From positions 768,001 to 832,000 of the forward strand of contig NZ_UHIO01000001.1 of assembly GCF_900460315.1 (NCBI RefSeq): a DNA stretch of 64,000 nt, given 5' to 3'. This document shows positions 35,494-48,000 of the stretch, one piece after another. Positions within the stretch are counted from its first letter, which is position 1. The number at the start of each line of letters is the position of its first letter. The DNA comes from Veillonella criceti. GTDB taxonomy: Bacteria > Bacillota > Negativicutes > Veillonellales > Veillonellaceae. The notes below the pieces were generated by a model, which saw only the letters and a list, made by a program, of their open reading frames with translations, searched no databases and was not told where the DNA came from. Both the position numbers and the translations under genes were made by a program.

Positions 35494-38400
35494 TTAAGCA
35501 CCTTCTGGCAATAAACTAGGGTCTCGTTTTTCTAATTCACCCAATAATAGTTCTGTCTTAGCTAACACCCCATCGCTAGTGCCTAAGGTGTAACGAAGTA
35601 CATCGTTTGACATTTTTACATGGGCCCAAATTGCCCCATTTGGCAAACCAGGATGCCAACCGGCCATGCGTGAAATATCTCCCCAATGAATGGTGAGCAA
35701 ATTATCTCTAATGACCATACTCTTAATGCCTAACGCTCTCGCACGTTCTTTAATACGCGCCAATTTTAATAAGCGCTCTACAGGAGCTGTTGGCGTACCA
35801 AAACGATCAATTAATTCATCCGTAAATTCATCAAAATCTTCTAACTTGCGAATCTGCAATAATCGTTGATAAATGGTAATTTTACGGGCTGTGTCCTTAA
35901 TATAGGCCTCATCAATAAACGCATCAATTCCTAAATCAATAATAGGATCGAGTTCTACCGTCTTAACGACAGTCTTATTTTGTGCTTTAGCAATCGCTTC
36001 TTCTAGCATAGAGCAATATAAGGCAAACCCTACTGACGCAATATTACCATGCTGTTGTGACCCTAATAAACTGCCTGCCCCACGAATCTCAAGGTCGCGC
36101 ATAGCCAACTTAAATCCAGCGCCTAATTCAGTAAATTCTTCAATCGCTTTTAACCGTTTTTCCGCTGTTTCACTGAGCATTTTATCAGGACGATATAAGA
36201 AATATGCATATGCTCTACGACGTGAACGTCCTACACGACCACGCATTTGATAGAGCTGTGATAAGCCAAGGCGATCCGCATCATACACAATAATCGTATT
36301 GGCATTAGGAATATCAAGACCTGTTTCAATAATACTGGTACAAAGTAACAAATCATAGTGGCCTTCATAGAAATCAACCATAGTCGCTTCCATATCATTT
36401 CCTGCCATTTGACCATGAGCAATAGCAAATCGAAGTTCTGGCATTGCAGCCTCCAATAATTCTCCCATATGCTCAATAGAAGCCACTCGATTATACACAA
36501 AATATACTTGCCCACCACGTTGAATTTCTCGTCGAATCGCTTCCGCAATCAATTTCATATCATACTCAACAACGTAAGTTTGCACCGGTAATCGCTCTTC
36601 AGGCGGTGTATTAATAACACTCATCTCGCGAACACCGACTAAAGACATGTGCAGTGTTCGTGGAATAGGCGTAGCACTCAAGGTTAGCACATCAATATTT
36701 TGTGCCCAACTTTTCCATTTTTCCTTCTGGGCTACACCAAAACGTTGCTCTTCATCAACAACAAGTAAACCGATATCTTTAAACTTAACTTTTTTATTTA
36801 AAAGGGCATGCGTACCGATGAGCACATCCACATCTTTACTAGCCACTCGTTTAACAATATCCCGTTTCTCCGCGGCGGAACGAAACCGATTTAATACCTC
36901 TACCCGGACACCAAATGCGCCCAACCGATCAGTAAATGTCTGAAAATGTTGCTGAGCTAATACTGTCGTTGGCACTAAAACGGCAACTTGCTTACCACTC
37001 TTCACCGCTTTAAAGATAGCCCGCATGGCCACCTCAGTTTTACCAAAGCCTACATCGCCACAGAGTAAGCGATCCATAGGGTGTGCTTGTTCCATCGACG
37101 CTTTAATTTCCTTAGCGGCCTGTAGCTGATCTTCCGTCTCTTCATATGGAAAGGCTTCTTCAAACTCTGCCTGGAAGGTATCATCTGGTTCGAAAGCAAA
37201 GCCCTCTACCACTTCTCGTTGAGCATATAGTTCTACTAATTTATCGGCCAAATCATCAATGGATTTTTGCGCCTTCTGACGAACTTTGCCCCATTCGCGA
37301 CCACCCATTTTATGGATTTTAGGTACATCACCTTCATTACCAATATACTTTTGTAACTGGTCTAAATTATCAGCGGGCAAAAATAATTTATCAGTACCAG
37401 CATAGGCAATTTCAATATAATCTTTATGAATGCCTTCTGCTTCAATCGTCTTTAGTCCAATATATTTACCAATTCCATGAAGAGCATGTACCACATAATC
37501 CCCAGGTGTCAGATCAGTAAAGTACGTAATTTCTTGACCTTTAGGCACCTTCTTACGTAATTTACGCTTTTGTTGACCAAAAATATTACCTTCTGTAACA
37601 ACAACTAAATGACATAAAGGTAATTCAAAACCTTCTGACAAAAGTCCACTTACAATCAGCACTGATTGACTTGTATAGGTAAGTTCTGTTCCCTGTTCAT
37701 AACTGATATTGGCCTCTTGTAAAGCGCGCTCAACCCCTTCACGGCGCTGTAAATTATTCATAACAAGTACCACTTGACGGCCTTGCTGTAACCAAACTTG
37801 AATTTCATCCATCAAAAGAGGCATTTGTCGTTCAAACGACATCATTGATTTACTTTGTAAACCAGTCGTAGTAAAACCGGCTAAGCCACTAACACGTTGT
37901 TGTAAAAAGTTAAAGGCAATCTCACAATTACATTGATTCGTTTGCATCAATTCCGGCCAAGTAAAATGTTGTTGCCTATGTACGGCATCTTCTTTTAAAA
38001 ATCCCTTTAAACTTTCCTGCAAGCGATTAGGCTCATCGTAAAGCAACAAAGCGCCCTTACCATAACTTAATAAGGAACCCTCTTCGGAAGCCTCTGCTAA
38101 ATGAAAGGGCATCACTGTCATATGCTCTACCGATTGAATAGAACGTTGTGTATCAATAGCAAATGTGCGAATCGTATCCACTTCATCATCAAAAAATTCA
38201 ATTCTATACGGCATATCACTATTCACAGGAAAAATATCAATAATATCCCCGCGCACACTAAAATGGCCACGTTGTTCTACCTGGCCTGTTCGTTCATACC
38301 CTAATGCTACTAATTTATCTAATAATACCATGCGTTCTACTGTCTCTTCGATTTGCAAACGCACTACATGGTCTTTTAATTCCTCTGGTGTCAATAAGCG

Positions 38401-38781
38401 CTGTGTCGCTTCATCAATAGTCGCGACAACAATCACTGGCTCTTGATGTAGCAAAGCACCTAAGGCTCTCATTTGTAAGCCTTGATTTTCTAAGCTACGG
38501 GCCGCCGTAATAAAGCTAACTTTTTCTGTAATAGGAAATGGCATGACGTCTACCTGAGGTAAGAAAAATGCTAAATCTCGTTCCCATTGCTCTTTATGTG
38601 CTTTATCATGAACTAATACTATCGTCGACTGTTGTCCCTGTTTTGACATCGCCCTACTATATATAAAGGGCTTCTGTGAACCACCTAACCCGGAAATAAC
38701 ATGCTTACCAGTACTAGTAAACAGCTCTTCCGCTTCCTTATAGGCGGGATATTTATATAATAAATCTTGTAGTGATGCCAT
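35494..38781 (-). CDS. mfd: Transcription-repair coupling factor
   Basis: An ATP-dependent translocase that removes stalled RNA polymerase and recruits UvrA. About 1,095 residues: N-terminal UvrB-like region; the RNA-polymerase-interacting domain near the TPGDYVVHALHGIGKYIGL block; Walker A LLCGDVGFGKTEVAMRAI (about 605-625); the DEEQRFG box; motif VI in QMRGRVGRSRRRAYAYF; C-terminal TRCF domain. Start at 38781 is chosen for GGAGGG six bases upstream; the frame remains open 32 codons further but crosses a stable hairpin. A conserved mfd-flippase-mazG-HU gene order follows. Confidence 0.95.
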   Translation of the reverse strand: MASLQDLLYKYPAYKEAEELFTSTGKHVISGLGGSQKPFIYSRAMSKQGQQSTIVLVHDKAHKEQWERDLAFFLPQVDVMPFPITEKVSFITAARSLENQGLQMRALGALLHQEPVIVVATIDEATQRLLTPEELKDHVVRLQIEETVERMVLLDKLVALGYERTGQVEQRGHFSVRGDIIDIFPVNSDMPYRIEFFDDEVDTIRTFAIDTQRSIQSVEHMTVMPFHLAEASEEGSLLSYGKGALLLYDEPNRLQESLKGFLKEDAVHRQQHFTWPELMQTNQCNCEIAFNFLQQRVSGLAGFTTTGLQSKSMMSFERQMPLLMDEIQVWLQQGRQVVLVMNNLQRREGVERALQEANISYEQGTELTYTSQSVLIVSGLLSEGFELPLCHLVVVTEGNIFGQQKRKLRKKVPKGQEITYFTDLTPGDYVVHALHGIGKYIGLKTIEAEGIHKDYIEIAYAGTDKLFLPADNLDQLQKYIGNEGDVPKIHKMGGREWGKVRQKAQKSIDDLADKLVELYAQREVVEGFAFEPDDTFQAEFEEAFPYEETEDQLQAAKEIKASMEQAHPMDRLLCGDVGFGKTEVAMRAIFKAVKSGKQVAVLVPTTVLAQQHFQTFTDRLGAFGVRVEVLNRFRSAAEKRDIVKRVASKDVDVLIGTHALLNKKVKFKDIGLLVVDEEQRFGVAQKEKWKSWAQNIDVLTLSATPIPRTLHMSLVGVREMSVINTPPEERLPVQTYVVEYDMKLIAEAIRREIQRGGQVYFVYNRVASIEHMGELLEAAMPELRFAIAHGQMAGNDMEATMVDFYEGHYDLLLCTSIIETGLDIPNANTIIVYDADRLGLSQLYQMRGRVGRSRRRAYAYFLYRPDKMLSETAEKRLKAIEEFTELGAGFKLAMRDLEIRGAGSLLGSQQHGNIASVGFALYCSMLEEAIAKAQNKTVVKTVELDPIIDLGIDAFIDEAYIKDTARKITIYQRLLQIRKLEDFDEFTDELIDRFGTPTAPVERLLKLARIKERARALGIKSMVIRDNLLTIHWGDISRMAGWHPGLPNGAIWAHVKMSNDVLRYTLGTSDGVLAKTELLLGELEKRDPSLLPEGA

Positions 38782-38817
38782 GAACATCCCTCCAATTAAT
38801 TTAACTAACGACAAAAC

Positions 38818-38846
38818 GGGCTTTAGCAATGCCAAAGCCCTTTTTA
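38818..38846. terminator. Hairpin in the mfd leader
   Basis: GGGCTTT / AAAGCCC with a nine-base loop and a T5 run on the plus strand (A5 on the minus). On the minus strand it lies 37 bases before the mfd start and is followed by CGTTTTGT, so it could act as an attenuator; or it is the boundary of a lost plus-strand unit. Confidence 0.5.
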
Positions 38847-38885
38847 ATTCCTTTTTATAGTACCATAGGCCACTCAAATTCGCAA

Positions 38886-38946
38886 TAAAAAGTAAAAGAG
38901 CTAAGTCTTCTCATTGAGTTATACTCTTTGAAAAGTCTTAGCTCTC
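38886..38946 (-). terminator. Terminator after the giant adhesin gene
   Basis: AGAGCTAAG pairs with CTTAGCTCT, with a T-run (TTACTTTTTA) on the minus strand. It lies about 130 bases past the adhesin stop. Confidence 0.75.
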
Positions 38947-39073
38947 TACCATTCTATTATGGATTGATAAACCAACACTATAAAGTTTGGTTTTTAAATA
39001 ATTAATCTAACTTTTTACAATTGGTACTCTCTATTATTAGTCGTTAAATCTAATATTCCTAATAGAATATAAA

Positions 39074-42000
39074 TTAGGATTTCTGAATTTTGCCACCATA
39101 CACATCACGGAAAATTTCATTTGTTTTATCGTCTTCATTATTAATACGAACACGCTCAACTTTATGACGATCATTATCTTCGCCAGATACGCGATCAACA
39201 CGACTATGATCTAAATTACTCAATAATGTTAATTCCGTTTGGAATTCTTGAATCCCTTTTAGCATATCACCATTCATTGGTGCACCATTTTGTAAAGCAC
39301 GATATAAAGCGGCTGCAAATTCATAGCGAGTCAAATTACGGTCACCTTTATATTCACCATCAGGATACCCTTTTAATAAGCCTCTATTCGCTAATGATTT
39401 AACAAACTGATAGGCCCAATGCTCTTTAGGTAAGTCTTGGAAATTAGTTTCCGTAGTAGCCATAGCTGGTGTGCCAATAGGAACCGTGCTATTTCTTAAT
39501 TTAGCAATTTCAGCACTTTGTGCCTGTAATTGAGCACTTTGTGCTTTAACAATTTCTTTAAGTGCTTCTACATCTTTAGCCAAAGCAACTTTAGAATTAT
39601 TAACACCACTACTTTGACCAAGTTTGAAACTTACGCCAGCATTAACCATATTTTCGCCACCGCCAAAGCTACCGCCAATACTAAACATAGTATCTTCGTT
39701 AGGACGATAATAAGCACCTACAGCAGCTGCATTAGCACCACGATAATTACCATAGCCTGCGGAGAAATCCCACTTGTCATCTGGATTAAAGTCTAATGGT
39801 TGAAGGGCTGCTAACGCTGCCGAAGCCGCACCAACACGATCAATACGATTACCAAGTTTAGACACAGCACCGCCAATAGCATTTACGGTTTTATTAGTTT
39901 CTTCTAAGTGATTTCCTAATTCAGATACTGTACCACTAATAGCATTTACCACTTGATTAGTAGCATGTAATTGACCACCATTAATAGCATCAGTAGAACC
40001 TTCACCGATTCGACCAGCTCCTACATTAGTCACCGCATTGCCACCAGCATCAATCCCTGCTTTAGTGATAGATGGACCATTAGCAATTGTTAACCCTTCA
40101 CTAGTAAGTGCCGTATTGCCAATAGTTACACCACTATTATTAACCGTTGTGCTTCCAATACTTACCGAACCTTCATTGCCAAGATTTACATCCTTAGCCA
40201 ATTTAATGGTCATTATATTGCCCTCAGCAACAACGCCAATATTATTATTTGAAAGTTTAGCCGTCTCGGTAATACCACCAGTAATACGCAATGCTTCACC
40301 AAAGCCAATGGATGCAACACCTACATCACCGTTAAAGTCTCGTTTACCCTGAATTTTATCATCTAAATCTTTTAGTTGACCTTCGGTAGCCGCTCTATTA
40401 GCTACAAAACCATTTGCCTCAGGCTTCCAAGATGTATTACCTAAGCCCGTCACATAATTGCCGGTAGTTGGACCACCAATCATATTACCGTCACTATCAA
40501 CTGGTTGAGAAGACTGATTTCCTATTTTGATACCTGTTTGACCACCAACTGTAATCGTGCCTTCCTTCTCACCATCAATAGCAATGGCTTTATCGCCTTT
40601 ACCTAATGTAATAGAATCATTAAGGTTTACTTTGTTCGTATTCTCATCAACAGTAATATTTTTACCATCTTGAGCTTTTACAGCATTGGCCGCTTTAGTA
40701 GCTTCTGTTTTAGCAATTGTTTCCACATCGCCAATGTTAGCACCATTACTATATGATTTCTCAGAGTAAACATGATTCCCCTTTTCATCTTTTACATAGG
40801 TGCCATCAGCGTTTTTATCACCACCACTAGCTACATTAGTAAGTTGTGTATTGCCTGCATTAATACCCTCTTTGGTAATACTAATTTGAGAGTCTTTAAT
40901 AGTGATTTCACCAGCATCTACTTTATTAGTATCTACACCAGACTGATTAATTGTAGTATCACCAGCTTTTATAGTATCTGCATTCACTGTACCGGCATTC
41001 ACTGTACCGGCTATAACAGAACCATCTTTACCTAAGTTAACATCTTTGTTAAGACTAATTTCTACAGCATTATCTTTTACTTTAGTTGTAATATTAGAAA
41101 CGCCTGTATTAGAAGTTTCACCAGTAGATGTCCCTTCGGTTATGCCACCTTTAATTTGGATAGCTTTACCAAGATCTTGTTTAGCGGATATTAACTTACC
41201 ATCGGCATCTGTATTTTCACCAGTTAAAGCAAAACCACCAGTCGCATTAGGTCCCGTACCATTGGTTACAGACTGTACTGCCTTGGATACAACTTCAAGC
41301 TGATCTTCTGTCGCTGCACGACCAGATACAATATCTGGATTTGCTGTATTCCATTCTGTATTCGTTAAACCAGTAACGAAATTACCTTCTTTTGTTACGC
41401 CACCTTTAGTCGTAACTGATTGTGCACCTACTTTTACGGTTCCAGCAGTCACAGTATTTAAACCAATAATATCTTTAGCTAAGCGTACATCAAGAACAGC
41501 ATTGCCGTCTTTATCTTTCGTCGCTACCACACCAACATTGTTAGCGTCAGATAAAGCATCGCTCTCAGTTACACCACCAGATACAGTGACTTTCTTATTT
41601 AATTTAACTGCTGCACTGCCTTGGTCGCCAGCATATACCATGCCATCATCAAGGGTCGCCACTTCATGCGTTGTACCTGCTTGGTCTTCGTATACGATAC
41701 GAGTTAAGCCATCTTTACCATTTTGACCACTTACACCATCAACACCTGGTTGGCCTTCTATTACATGGATGTCAGCAGAAGTAGATTGTCCATCTTTGCC
41801 TGGTGCACCAGTTAAACCGATGTGGCCTTCAGAGCCGTCTTTACCATCTTTGCCATTTTTAGCAGAAATAGTTACGCCATCTTTACCATCTTTGCCTTTG
41901 ACACTAATGCCATCTTTGCCATCAATGCCTACGCCAGACTTACCATCAGCACCATTGATACCCATCTTGCCATCAACGCCATCTTTGCCGTCTTTACCTG

Positions 42001-45000
42001 GGCCACCAATGGATACATCACCAGTTAAGCCTACCGTAATCTTACCGGTTGTTGGATCTGCCACAGTTGAGATATTTTGACCATCCCCAACGATTTGTAA
42101 AGTATCACCAAGGTTACGATGTACTTTAGTACCATTGTCATCAGAGAAGTTTAAGCCTTTTTGCTCAGCTTCACTAGCAAAGTGTTTCACATCACCAATA
42201 TTCGCTGCATTGGTATTATTATCATATACTGGTTTATCGTTTGCATCCTTACCAGAAGCACCACTAGCTACGTTCTGAATTTGTGTACCATCAGCATCGC
42301 CTTCAAGAGATACCTTATTTTTATTGATTGTGCCATCATCATTCAAATCATACTTAACAGCACGATCATTTAGATGATTTAAACCAGCAGCAGATGCCAC
42401 ATCATCAATAACAACATCTTCAATGGCCGCATTAGGATCATTAACATTTTTCACCTTCAACGTCACTTTATTATCAGTTACTTTATATGCACCATTAGAA
42501 CCATCAGCTGGATTTTGGATTAAACGATAGTCTGTTTTAGCATTAATTTTTTCTGTTAAATCACCAGATACTACTTTCAATTGATCTTCTGTAGCTGCAC
42601 GGCCAGATACAATATCTGGATTTTTTGTATTCCAGTCTGTATTCGTTAAACCAGTAACGAAATTACCAGTTTCTGTTACCTTGCCTTCAGTCGTAGCCGA
42701 TTGTGCACCTACTTTTGCGGTTCCAGCAGTCACAGTATTTAAACCAGTAATATCTTTAGCTAAGCGTACATCAAGAACAGCATTGCCGTCTTTATCTTTC
42801 GTCGCTACTACACCAATATTATCATCAGTAGACAACGCTTTGCTATCAGTTACGCCACCCGATACAGTGACTTTTTTATTTAATTTAACTGCTGCACTGC
42901 CTTGGTCACCAGCATATACCATGCCATCATCAAGGGTCGCCACTTCATGCGTTGTACCCGCTTGGTCTTCGTATACGATGCGAGTTAAACCATCTTTACC
43001 TGGAGTTCCACCAACACCTGGTTGTCCTTCTATTACATGAATGTCTGCAGAAGTAGATTGTCCATCTTTACCCGGCGCACCGGTTAAACCGATGTGGCCT
43101 TCAGAACCGTCTTTACCATCTTTGCCATTTTTAGCAGAAATAGTTACGCCATCTTTACCATCTTTGCCTTTGACACTAATGCCATCTTTGCCATCAATGC
43201 CTACGCCAGATTTACCATCAGCACCATTGATACCCATCTTGCCATCAACGCCATCTTTGCCGTCTTTACCTGGGCCACCAATAGATACATCACCAGTTAA
43301 GCCTACCGTAATCTTACCGGTTGTTGGATCTGCCACAGTTGAGATATTTTGACCATCCCCAACGATTTGTAAAGTATCACCAAGGTTACGATGTACTTTA
43401 GTACCTTTGTCATCGGAGAAGTTTAAGCCTTTAGTTGTTACATCAGAGCTAATGCCATCAACAGCTGCTTTCACTTGACCTTCCGTAGCGGCACGATTCT
43501 CTACAATACCCTCGGTACTTGGATTCCAAGTCGTATTATCTAGACCAGTCACATAATTTTCAGTTTTAGCAGTACCACTAGTTTTATTACCATCAGCATC
43601 AATCACAGTAGGTGTTACTTCTTGCTTACCAATTACTATGCCTGGTTTACCATCATTGCCATCGTTACCGTCTTGACCATTTACAACGATTTTGTCAGCA
43701 CCGATAGTAGTTGTACTCTTAGTACCTTCTGCACCAGCTTCACTACCTTCAGCCGGTGTAGTCTTCGTAATCGTTACACCATCGTTATTTACAATTGTAT
43801 CACCTGTAGTCACAGAACCTGTGTTACCAAGATTGATATCTTTAGCTAATTGGACTTTTAATTTTCCGTCAGCCGTTGCATTCACACCAATATTTTTATC
43901 AGTTAATATATTAGCATCGGCACCACCGATAATATCTAATTGTTCATTAAGTTTTTTCTTAATGACTTTAGATTCATCAGTTACCCCTTCAGCATTTGGC
44001 TGTCCATTATCACCGGCATATTTTTGGCCATCTTCAAGTGTCGCTACTTGATGTGTCGCACCCGTTTCATCTTCATATACAATACGAGTTAAACCATCTT
44101 TACCAGCTTCACCATCAGCGCCTTTAACACCATTAACGCCTGGTTCACCTTTAATAACATGGATGTCTGCTGAAGAGCCTGGCTTACCATCTTTACCAGG
44201 TGCGCCAGTCAAGCCAATATGACCTTCAGAGCCAGGAATGCCGTCTTCACCATCTTTGCCATCCTTAGCATAGATAGTAACACCATCTTTACCATCAGCC
44301 CCTTTAACGCTAATGCCATCTTTACCATCAATACCTACGCCAGACTTACCATCAGCACCATTAATACCCATCTTACCATCAACGCCATCTTTGCCGTCTT
44401 TACCTGGGCCACCAATAGATATATCACCAGTTAAGCCTACCGTAATCTTACCGGTTGTTGGATCTGCTACAGTTGCAATATTTTGACCATCACCAATGAT
44501 TTGTAAGGTATCGCCAAGATTACGATGTACTGTAGCACCTGTATCACCGGAGAAGTTTAAGCCTTTTTGTTCTGCTTCACTAGCAAAGTGTTTCACATCA
44601 CCAATATTCGCTGCATTTGTATCATTATCATATACTGGTTTATCGTTTGCATCCTTACCAGAAGCACCACTAGTGAGATTTGTAATCTGATCATTACCAG
44701 CATCAATACCAGCAGTAGTTACCGATGGACCATTAGCAATTGTCAAGCCACTATCCGTAACTGTAGTCGTGCCATTGGAACCAACAACAGTTAAACTATC
44801 TTTATTAAGACTAGTTACAGGATTTACTGGCTTACCATTTTCATCAACTTCAGCACCATTAGGTGTAAAGTTAATGGAACCATCTTCAGTAAGGTTAACA
44901 TCTTTCGCTAATTGAACTTTTAATTCTCCATCAGCTGTTGCATTAACCCCAATATTGTTATCCGTTAATGTATCAGCCTCAGCGCCACCGATGATGTTTA

Positions 45001-48000
45001 ATTGTTCATTAAGTGTCTTAGAAATTACTTTATCAGCTTTGTTATCCCCAGCAAATTTCAAGCCATCATCCATGGTCGCTACATTATGACCATCTACATC
45101 TAAACGAGTGGCTGGCTTACCATCTAAGGTATTAACTACATCACCCATAGCAATTGTTACAGATGGATTAGTAGGTTGGCCATTTGTGCCCGTTACTGGT
45201 TCGCCTTTAATAGTAATTGTGCCACTTTCACCATTAAGAGCCACACCGGAACCGTCTTTGCCATTAGCAGATACAGAACCTTTATCACCATCAACAACAG
45301 CAGAGGTACCATCTTGGCCCTTAGCTGTCACTGTGCCTGTTGCGCCATCAATCGCTACGGAAGAACCATCTTTACCATTGACTGCAAGAGCGCCGTCTTT
45401 ACCTTCAACTGCATTGCCTTCACCGTCAACACCGTCTTTGGAACCTAAGCTTACGTTATTGCTCAAGCCCACTTCGATAGTTCCATTTGTGCTGTCAGTC
45501 GAAGTTACAACACCATCTTTACCAACAATGCCTAAAGTCTGACCCAATTCACGTTTAACAGTGCCCTTGTCATCAGCTGTAAAGGTTAAGCCTTTTTCTA
45601 CTACAGCATCTGTCGCTGCTTTTACTTGCCCTTCAGTGGCGGCACGATTTTCTACAATACCGTCTTTACTTGGATTCCAAGTGGTATTGTCTAAACCAGT
45701 CACATAATTACCTGTTGTCGCCGTACCAGTAGATTCCTTGCCATCGCTTGCAATCACAGTTGGAGTGACTTCTTGATTACCAATTACTACGCCTGGTTTA
45801 CCATTTTCACCACTTGTAGTATTAACAACAACTTTGTCTGCCCCAATAGTAGTAGTCGCACTTGGCGTTGTAGCGCCTTCTTCAGTGTTAACTACGGTTA
45901 AGCCATCTTTATTTAATGTTGTAGTACCTACATCACCAAAAGAAACGCTACCAGTATCACCTAAATTTAAGTTTGGATTTAAAGAGACTTCAAATTCTTT
46001 GCCCTTTGTTGCATTAAGTTTTGTCTGCTCCACTTTAATGTTAGTTTCGCCAGCTTTAGCCACTACAGATTCTTCTTTATTGGCATTTGTAAGCGCTGTC
46101 ATAGCCTCATTGGAAAGACCTACAGTATATCCAGTGGTACGATCCGCAGCCGTACTTGCAGTGCTCTCTACGGTAATGTAGTTTTGGCCTGTAGCCGCAC
46201 CTACAGTGGCTTTATCTGCACTTACTACATAAGTTGTAGGCTCACTAGCTGTGCTAGCTATAGTGGAAACAGAAGTATTCACACCAGCCGTTACTTTAGA
46301 CGTAGCCGCTTTAATCTGACCTACCGTCGCGGCATCGCTGTTATTTACACCATCCGCTAAGCCTGTAATCTTCTTATCGCCCATAGCAATACCAGCATCA
46401 GATAGAGTCGGACCATTGGTTACCGTAACTTTATTGGTTGTAATGCCACCCTCATTAGAGATAGAGGTTTGGCCTGCTGTTACCCCTTGGTTAGTAAAGG
46501 TATTGTCACCGGCTTTTACACCACTAGCATTCACTGTTGTGGTATTCGTACCATCAGTAAAGATTGCGCTAGTTAAACCAGTTAATTCTTTAGCTAACTG
46601 TACTTTTAATTCTCCGCCAGTAGTTGCATTAACACCAATATTTTTGTCGGTTAATTTATTGGCCTCAGCGCCACCAATGATATCTAATTGCTGGTTAAGG
46701 GTCTTAGAAATTACTTTATCAGATTTATTATCACCAGCAAATTTCAAGCCATCATCCATGGTCGCTACATTATGACCATCTACATCTAAACGAGTGGCAG
46801 GCTTACCATCTAAGGTATTAACTACATCACCAGTAGCAATTGTTACGGATGGAGTTGTTTTATTTTCACCTTCACCCGTTGGATTACCAGTAATTGTGAT
46901 AGTGCCAGCTTCACCATTAAGAGCCACACCGGAACCGTCTTTGCCATTAGCAGATATAGTGCCTTTATCACCATCAACAACAGCAGAGGTACCATCTTGG
47001 CCCTTAGCTGTCACTGTGCCGGTTGCGCCATCGATAGCTACAGAAGAACCATCTTTACCATTGACTGCAAGGGAGCCATCTTTACCTTCCACTTTATTGC
47101 CTTCACCGTCAACACCGTCTTTGGAACCTAAGCTTACGTTATTACTCAAGCCCACTTCGATAGTTCCTTTTGTGCTGTCAGTCGAAGTTATAACACCATC
47201 TTTACCAACAATGCCTAAAGTCTGACCCAATTCACGTTTAACAGTGCCCTTGTCATCAGCTGTAAAGGTTAAGCCTTTTTCTACTACAGCATCTGTCGCT
47301 GCTTTTACTTGCCCTTCCGTGGCGGCACGATTTTCTACAATACCGTCTTTACTTGGATTCCAAGTGGTATTGTCTAAACCAGTCACATAATTACCTGTTG
47401 TCGCCGTACCAGTAGATTCCTTGCCATCGCTTGCAATCACAGTTGGGGTGACTTCTTGATTACCAATTACTACGCCTGGTTTACCTTCAACGCCATCTTT
47501 ACCGTCTTGACCATTTACAACAATTTTGTCCGCACCGATAGTAGTAGTCGCACTTGGCGTTGTAGCGCCTTCTTCAGTTTTAACTACGGTTAAGCCATCT
47601 TTATTTAATGTTGTAGTACCTGCATCACCAAAGGAAACGCTACCAGTATCACCTAAATTCAAGTTTGGATTTAAAGAGACTTCAAACTCTTTGCCCTTTG
47701 TTGCATTAAGTTTTGTCTGCTCCACTTTAATGTTAGTTTCGCCAGCTTTAGCCACTACAGATTCTTCTTTATTGGCATTTGTAAGTGCTGTTATAGCCTC
47801 ACTGGAAAGCCCTACAGTATATCCAGTTGTACGATCCTCAGCCGTACTTGCAGTGCTTTCTACGGTAATGTAGTTTTGACCTGTAGCTGCACCTACAGTG
47901 GCTTTATCTGCGCTTACTACATAAGTTGTAGGCTCACTAGCTGTGCTAGCTATAGTGGAAACAGAAGTATTAACACCAGCCGTTACTTTAGACGTAGCCG

